Source: Bacteroidota bacterium (GTDB lineage Bacteria; Bacteroidota; Bacteroidia; Chitinophagales; LD1). Taken from it: DNA of 64,000 bases. The translations under genes and the position numbers were made by a program. Positions 60,448 to 64,000 of the stretch are shown here, piece after piece. The DNA is taken from NCBI GenBank assembly GCA_947475165.1, contig CANJLD010000022.1:1-64000 (forward strand), read 5' to 3'. Below the pieces are notes generated by a model. The model was not told the origin of the DNA. It saw only the letters and a program-made list of their open reading frames with translations, and made no database searches. Numbering within the stretch: position 1 is the first letter of the stretch; every line of letters begins with the position of its first letter.

Positions 60448-60491
60448 CACCTTTCTGTTACTTTTAAATCGTGCCTGTATTATACAGTTGA

Positions 60492-61094
60492 ATGCAGGCA
60501 ATATCCACCATATTAACCGAGCAACAAATGCAGGGAACAGAAACGAAAACCATCAGCGAAGAAGAGAAACTGATTCTGGCGGCTCAGGCGAACCGCAATC
60601 ATTTTCAGCCGCTCTACGAAAAGTATTATACGCAGATTTTGAAGTTCGTGTATCAGCGCGTAACCACTAAAGATGATGCCCACGACATTACGCAACAGGT
60701 TTTTATTCAGGCCATGCTTTCGCTTGAGAAATATGAACTGAGAGGATTTCCGTTTTCAAGCTGGTTATACCGGATTGCTATTAATGAGTTGAACCAGGCT
60801 TTCAGAAAGAATGAAAAGCAGCGCGGGGTAAACCTGGAGGAAAAACATTTGAAAGATATAGCAGAGGAAATGAACGAAGGCGGTATTGAAGAGAAGGAAA
60901 GGGTTCTGCTGGATGCGCTTACAACTTTAGATGAAGAGGATTTTCAATTAGTGGAAATGCGGTTTTTCGAGAAGCGCGCTTTTAAAGAAATAGGCGAGAT
61001 ACTGAACGTTACCGAAGCTAACGCCAAGATGAAACTCTACCGGATACTGGATAAGCTGAAACCGGTGCTGGAGAAAAATTTGAAAATGTGCTGA
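60492..61094 (+). CDS. ECF-type RNA polymerase sigma factor
   Basis: 200 residues. Region 2 (YEKYYTQILKFVYQRV, DDAHDITQQVFIQAMLSL, FSSWLYRIAINELNQAF) and region 4 (LLDALTTLDEEDFQLVEMRF, FKEIGEILNVTEANAKMKLY), with no region 3 domain: typical group 4 sigma factor. The 61152 gene follows and may be its regulator. Divergent from a TonB receptor, but this sigma operon is not of the FecI/FecR kind because no FecR is present. Confidence 0.93.
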   Translation: MQAISTILTEQQMQGTETKTISEEEKLILAAQANRNHFQPLYEKYYTQILKFVYQRVTTKDDAHDITQQVFIQAMLSLEKYELRGFPFSSWLYRIAINELNQAFRKNEKQRGVNLEEKHLKDIAEEMNEGGIEEKERVLLDALTTLDEEDFQLVEMRFFEKRAFKEIGEILNVTEANAKMKLYRILDKLKPVLEKNLKMC

Positions 61095-61151
61095 TTCGGA
61101 AATTTGGAAATGAAATACTTTTTGATGATAAAACCTTTACAATAAACGACA

Positions 61152-62798
61152 ATGAAAAACTTTAAAATAAATATGAACCGTCCACCGCTCAGCGATGCAG
61201 AACTTGCCTCGAAAGGCGACTTCGGTCAGGTTCTTAAAACTTACAAAGCCATGAAGACTCCTTTCTTTAAAGCCCCGAAGTTCTGGTTTGGCTCATCGGC
61301 AGTGCTGGTGGCAACGGTTGCTTCTATCATTATCTACAACAAGGCTGCTGATATGGAAACTACCTCCGCTCCTTTTATCAATCCACCGGTGGCACAGGTT
61401 GATATTAAAAGCGACAGTTACCTTATTGATGCGGAAAGCGATTCGAATATTACTTACCCGAGCGGTTCAAAAATTCATGTTCCCGCCAATGCGTTTACCG
61501 ATGAGAACGGCAACCCGGTGAAAGGAAAAGTGGAATTGAAATACCGGGAGTTTAAAAACGCAGCTGATGTTTTTGTATCGGGTATTCCCATGACCTACGA
61601 CAGTGCCGGTGAACAATTCCATTTTGAAACTGCGGGTATGATGGAGATTTCAGCTTCACAAAACGGCAAGCCGCTGAAGACAAACCCGGCAGCTATTATT
61701 TCTGTGGATATGGTTTCCGCAAATCCGGAAGATAAATTCAATACTTATTACTTAGATACAACGGAGAAGAAGTGGAAGTATCTGACGCAACGCAATTTCA
61801 ATCCACCGGTTGAGCCTATGGATTTGATTTACGATACGCTCGGTTCTGAAACCCATGAAGTAACGCTAATGCCTAAATCGAGTAAACAGGTAGAAAGTTT
61901 AAAGACATCTGTTGTACAGGTGAAAAATGAAATTGCAAAACTGGAACAACAGAAACCGGTGGAGCCGAAAAAATTTACCAAGGATAAACACCGGTTCAAG
62001 ATTCGTGTGGATGAAAAAGAGTTTCCGGAGATTGCAGTTTACAGCAACATGAAGTTTCAGGTAGAAGATAAAAACTATGATGCGAAGAAGGCGCAGATAC
62101 TTTGGGAGGATATAGTTATAAAACGCATAGAAGGAAGCACGAACTATGAAGTAGTTTTCAGCAATGCCAAGGAGAAATATACTGTGGTTGCCACTCCCGT
62201 ATTTGAGGACAAGGATATTAAAGAAGCGCAAAAGATTTACGAAGAGAAATACAAAGAGTATCAGGCAAAACTGAGTAAGAAGAAAGCAGATGAGGCAAGA
62301 TTGAAAGCAGAATTAGAAGCTCGCGCAAAAGAAGTGGATGCAAAAATTCAGCAGGAGATTGCCGAGATGGCACAGCGCAGAAAAGATTACGAAGCACGGC
62401 TGGCACAAAGCGATTTAGTATACCGCACCTTTCAGGTTTCAGATTTCGGCATCTGGAATTGCGATTGTCCTAACCGGTTACCGAATGGCATGAGCGTATA
62501 TGCCAAGCTTACAGATGCCAGCACAAAAGATGCCATTAAGATTCAAAGCTGTTACTTAGTAGAAAAAGGTAGAAACGTAATGTTCAGCTACTATCCGGAA
62601 ACTTTGAAGAACTTTAAGTTTGACCCTACAAAAGAAAACATGGTGTGGGCGGTTACTACCGATTTGAAAGTAGCCGTGATAAAACCGGAGCAGTTCAGAG
62701 TAGCAAGAAAAGCGGGTGGCGAAATGCAGTTAGAGATGAATGTGATTGATAAGAAGTTTAACAGCAGTGAGGAAGTGAAGGAATATTTGGAGATATAA
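61152..62798 (+). CDS. Membrane-anchored protein, possibly an anti-sigma factor
   Basis: 548 residues. A short cytoplasmic N-terminus (MNRPPLSDAELASKGDFGQV) that might bind the sigma factor, one membrane helix (about residues 45-63), then a large periplasmic part: a beta domain with KIHVPANAFTDENGNPVKGK near 118, a long coiled coil near 375-420 (YKEYQAKLSKKKADEARL) and a C-terminal domain. 57 bases after the sigma gene. Anti-sigma function is inferred from position and topology; there is no ZAS or FecR motif. Confidence 0.6.
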   Translation: MKNFKINMNRPPLSDAELASKGDFGQVLKTYKAMKTPFFKAPKFWFGSSAVLVATVASIIIYNKAADMETTSAPFINPPVAQVDIKSDSYLIDAESDSNITYPSGSKIHVPANAFTDENGNPVKGKVELKYREFKNAADVFVSGIPMTYDSAGEQFHFETAGMMEISASQNGKPLKTNPAAIISVDMVSANPEDKFNTYYLDTTEKKWKYLTQRNFNPPVEPMDLIYDTLGSETHEVTLMPKSSKQVESLKTSVVQVKNEIAKLEQQKPVEPKKFTKDKHRFKIRVDEKEFPEIAVYSNMKFQVEDKNYDAKKAQILWEDIVIKRIEGSTNYEVVFSNAKEKYTVVATPVFEDKDIKEAQKIYEEKYKEYQAKLSKKKADEARLKAELEARAKEVDAKIQQEIAEMAQRRKDYEARLAQSDLVYRTFQVSDFGIWNCDCPNRLPNGMSVYAKLTDASTKDAIKIQSCYLVEKGRNVMFSYYPETLKNFKFDPTKENMVWAVTTDLKVAVIKPEQFRVARKAGGEMQLEMNVIDKKFNSSEEVKEYLEI

Positions 62799-62803
62799 AC
62801 GGC

Positions 62804-63499
62804 TTGATGAGGATACTGATAACGATATTGATTTTGGTGGCACCGGTCCTCGCTTTTTCACAGAGCGGGGATACGGTGTTTACAGTAAAAATGTCAAAGG
62901 TATCGGTATCTATTACCCCGCTAACAGATTTGCTTTATAAAGACGTTTTTAAAAAGTTTACTCTGGTAAAATCTGAAGGCACCATTATAGACTCCATTGT
63001 TTTTGCCTACGGGAAAGTAATCAGAAAGGATTCTGTTTTTGCTGTAAAACCGCTCAGAACCGGAACCGGGTTATTAAACATATACGCGCATGTAGCCGGT
63101 GGCAAACCAGTTCTTGCTATGGTGCAGGAGTTTGCCGTGCGCACTTTTGCTGAGCCCAAACCAAATGTTGACGGAGTAGATAACGACTCTGCCATTCACC
63201 GGATGAAGGTGGTGGCGCAGGGTTATGTAAATGTGCCCATGAACAACGACCCGGACTTGAAAAGAATAAGCCACAAAGTTGTTTCATTTGAAATGCAGAC
63301 TGCCAGCAAAGGCAGTATGGATACACTTAAAGCCACCGGCAACCGGATGACTTACGAAATGCGTGACCGGATTGATAAGATGCAGGACGGCAATGTGATT
63401 CAGATAAGCAATGTTAAATACCTGTTCAGCGAAGACACCTTTATTATTAAGCAACCGCTGCGCGTTTATTTACTGAACGATAAAATCAACAAGTTTTAA
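62804..63499 (+). CDS. Secreted protein with a GldM-like C-terminal domain
   Basis: 231 residues. Signal peptide (ILITILILVAPVLAFS) and a beta-rich mature part. The C-terminal third (VSFEMQTASKGSMDTLKATG, NRMTYEMRDRIDKMQDGNV) resembles the last domain of the gliding and T9SS protein GldM. Five bases after the previous stop, so in the same operon. The role is unknown; it may bind a partner in the periplasm. Confidence 0.6.
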   Translation: MMRILITILILVAPVLAFSQSGDTVFTVKMSKVSVSITPLTDLLYKDVFKKFTLVKSEGTIIDSIVFAYGKVIRKDSVFAVKPLRTGTGLLNIYAHVAGGKPVLAMVQEFAVRTFAEPKPNVDGVDNDSAIHRMKVVAQGYVNVPMNNDPDLKRISHKVVSFEMQTASKGSMDTLKATGNRMTYEMRDRIDKMQDGNVIQISNVKYLFSEDTFIIKQPLRVYLLNDKINKF

Positions 63500-64000
63500 T
63501 GAGAACGGTTGGCGCAATCCTCTTTGTGTTTGTGGTGGTGAGTTGTTTTGCGCAGGATGAGGCTACGTTTAATGTTTCAAAAAAGAAGAAGGTCTACATT
63601 GCCTGTAAATCAGATACGCTGGCAGGAAATTCCATCTATTATTTTAAAGTATATGGCGTTTCCACTAAAGACATTATTCCGGGAAAGTTTTCGGGTGGTG
63701 AGGTTTGGCTGAACGATACTGCCGTATGTATACACACTAGCGGTAATACATCCTCAACCAAAAAGTATTTGCTTGAATTGTTCTTGAAGAAGAATACAAG
63801 TGAAATCTTCAGTAGAAACTTTACGATTATTCCAAAGGTTAAGGTTGCGGAGTTTAATCCTGCAGTTGCAAGATTTATTAATAGACAACCGGATATATTT
63901 CTTGGTATAGCTTATTATTATGGTACGTTCAATTGGAAAAAAGATTCTGTAGAAATAAACTTATATGATCTTTTGGGCAGACTTAAGCCCACTTCAATTT
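63499..64000 (+). CDS. Secreted protein, 3'-partial
   Basis: Starts at the ATG overlapping the previous stop (TAATG), runs to the window end: 167 complete codons. A signal peptide (MRTVGAILFVFVVVSCFAQD) is followed by a beta-rich part (KVYIACKSDTLAGNSIYYFK, GEVWLNDTAVCIHTSG). The similar TAATG overlap and shared layout suggest it is a paralogue or partner of the gene before it. Family cannot be judged from the partial sequence. Confidence 0.75.
   Translation, partial: MRTVGAILFVFVVVSCFAQDEATFNVSKKKKVYIACKSDTLAGNSIYYFKVYGVSTKDIIPGKFSGGEVWLNDTAVCIHTSGNTSSTKKYLLELFLKKNTSEIFSRNFTIIPKVKVAEFNPAVARFINRQPDIFLGIAYYYGTFNWKKDSVEINLYDLLGRLKPTSI

Overview
The window is a chromosomal segment of a member of the Bacteroidota (Bacteroidetes). 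Three proteins end in the type IX secretion (T9SS) C-terminal sorting domain. Exact or near-exact TAnnTTTG promoter elements occur, and start codons lack Shine-Dalgarno sequences. Typical families of the phylum are present: a DUF4249 lipoprotein paired with a TonB-dependent receptor, DUF4783, Cys-type CcmE, and the order miaB / sigma-54 activator / lptE / secG. I cannot place it below phylum level. There is no rRNA, tRNA, CRISPR, prophage or transposase that I can see.

Layout. 0-11.7 kb: dnaE, a CotH-like T9SS protein, a SUI1/YciH factor, a lipid kinase with nadC, a DUF4783 protein, gpmI, a T9SS protein with HmuY-like features and a small conserved protein. 11.7-22.8 kb: a repeat-rich spacer, then miaB, a sigma-54 activator, lptE, a Glu-rich protein, secG and rel, followed by a frameshifted gene and a probably 5'-truncated outer-membrane protein gene. 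22.8-28.1 kb: a two-component pair and an exbB/exbD/tonB operon interrupted by a four-helix-bundle (IVP) gene. 28.1-33.4 kb: a chimeric acyltransferase/cupin ORF, a PhnA-like gene, icd, a second frameshifted gene, and an unknown protein ending in a sliding-clamp-binding motif. 33.6-45.8 kb: a T9SS copper monooxygenase-like protein, a nuclease-fold protein, acyl-CoA synthetase, small lipoproteins, a lipocalin, periplasmic TonB-domain proteins and a FadJ-type multienzyme. 45.8-56 kb: ccmF and ccmE, prmC, tspO, an SGNH hydrolase, pruA, rseP and trxB. 56-64 kb: a DUF4249/TonB receptor pair divergent from an ECF sigma operon with an anti-sigma-like membrane protein and two secreted proteins.

The protein genes are mostly core metabolism and envelope functions. 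The unusual content is in the repeats. (1) Four gene-free loci carry tandem arrays of different sequence but the same strict 21-bp period, which is two DNA helical turns. (2) Many loci carry heptanucleotide (7-bp period) arrays with different units, including inside lptE, prmC, a sigma-54 activator and a TonB receptor, and flanking the IVP gene. (3) The palindrome ACCGGT is strongly over-represented: about 90 copies by eye count where about 11 are expected, in all reading frames and between genes. (4) A 115-bp two-hairpin element occurs twice with a compensatory base-pair change. Two frameshifted genes and one chimeric ORF show either local gene decay or assembly errors.
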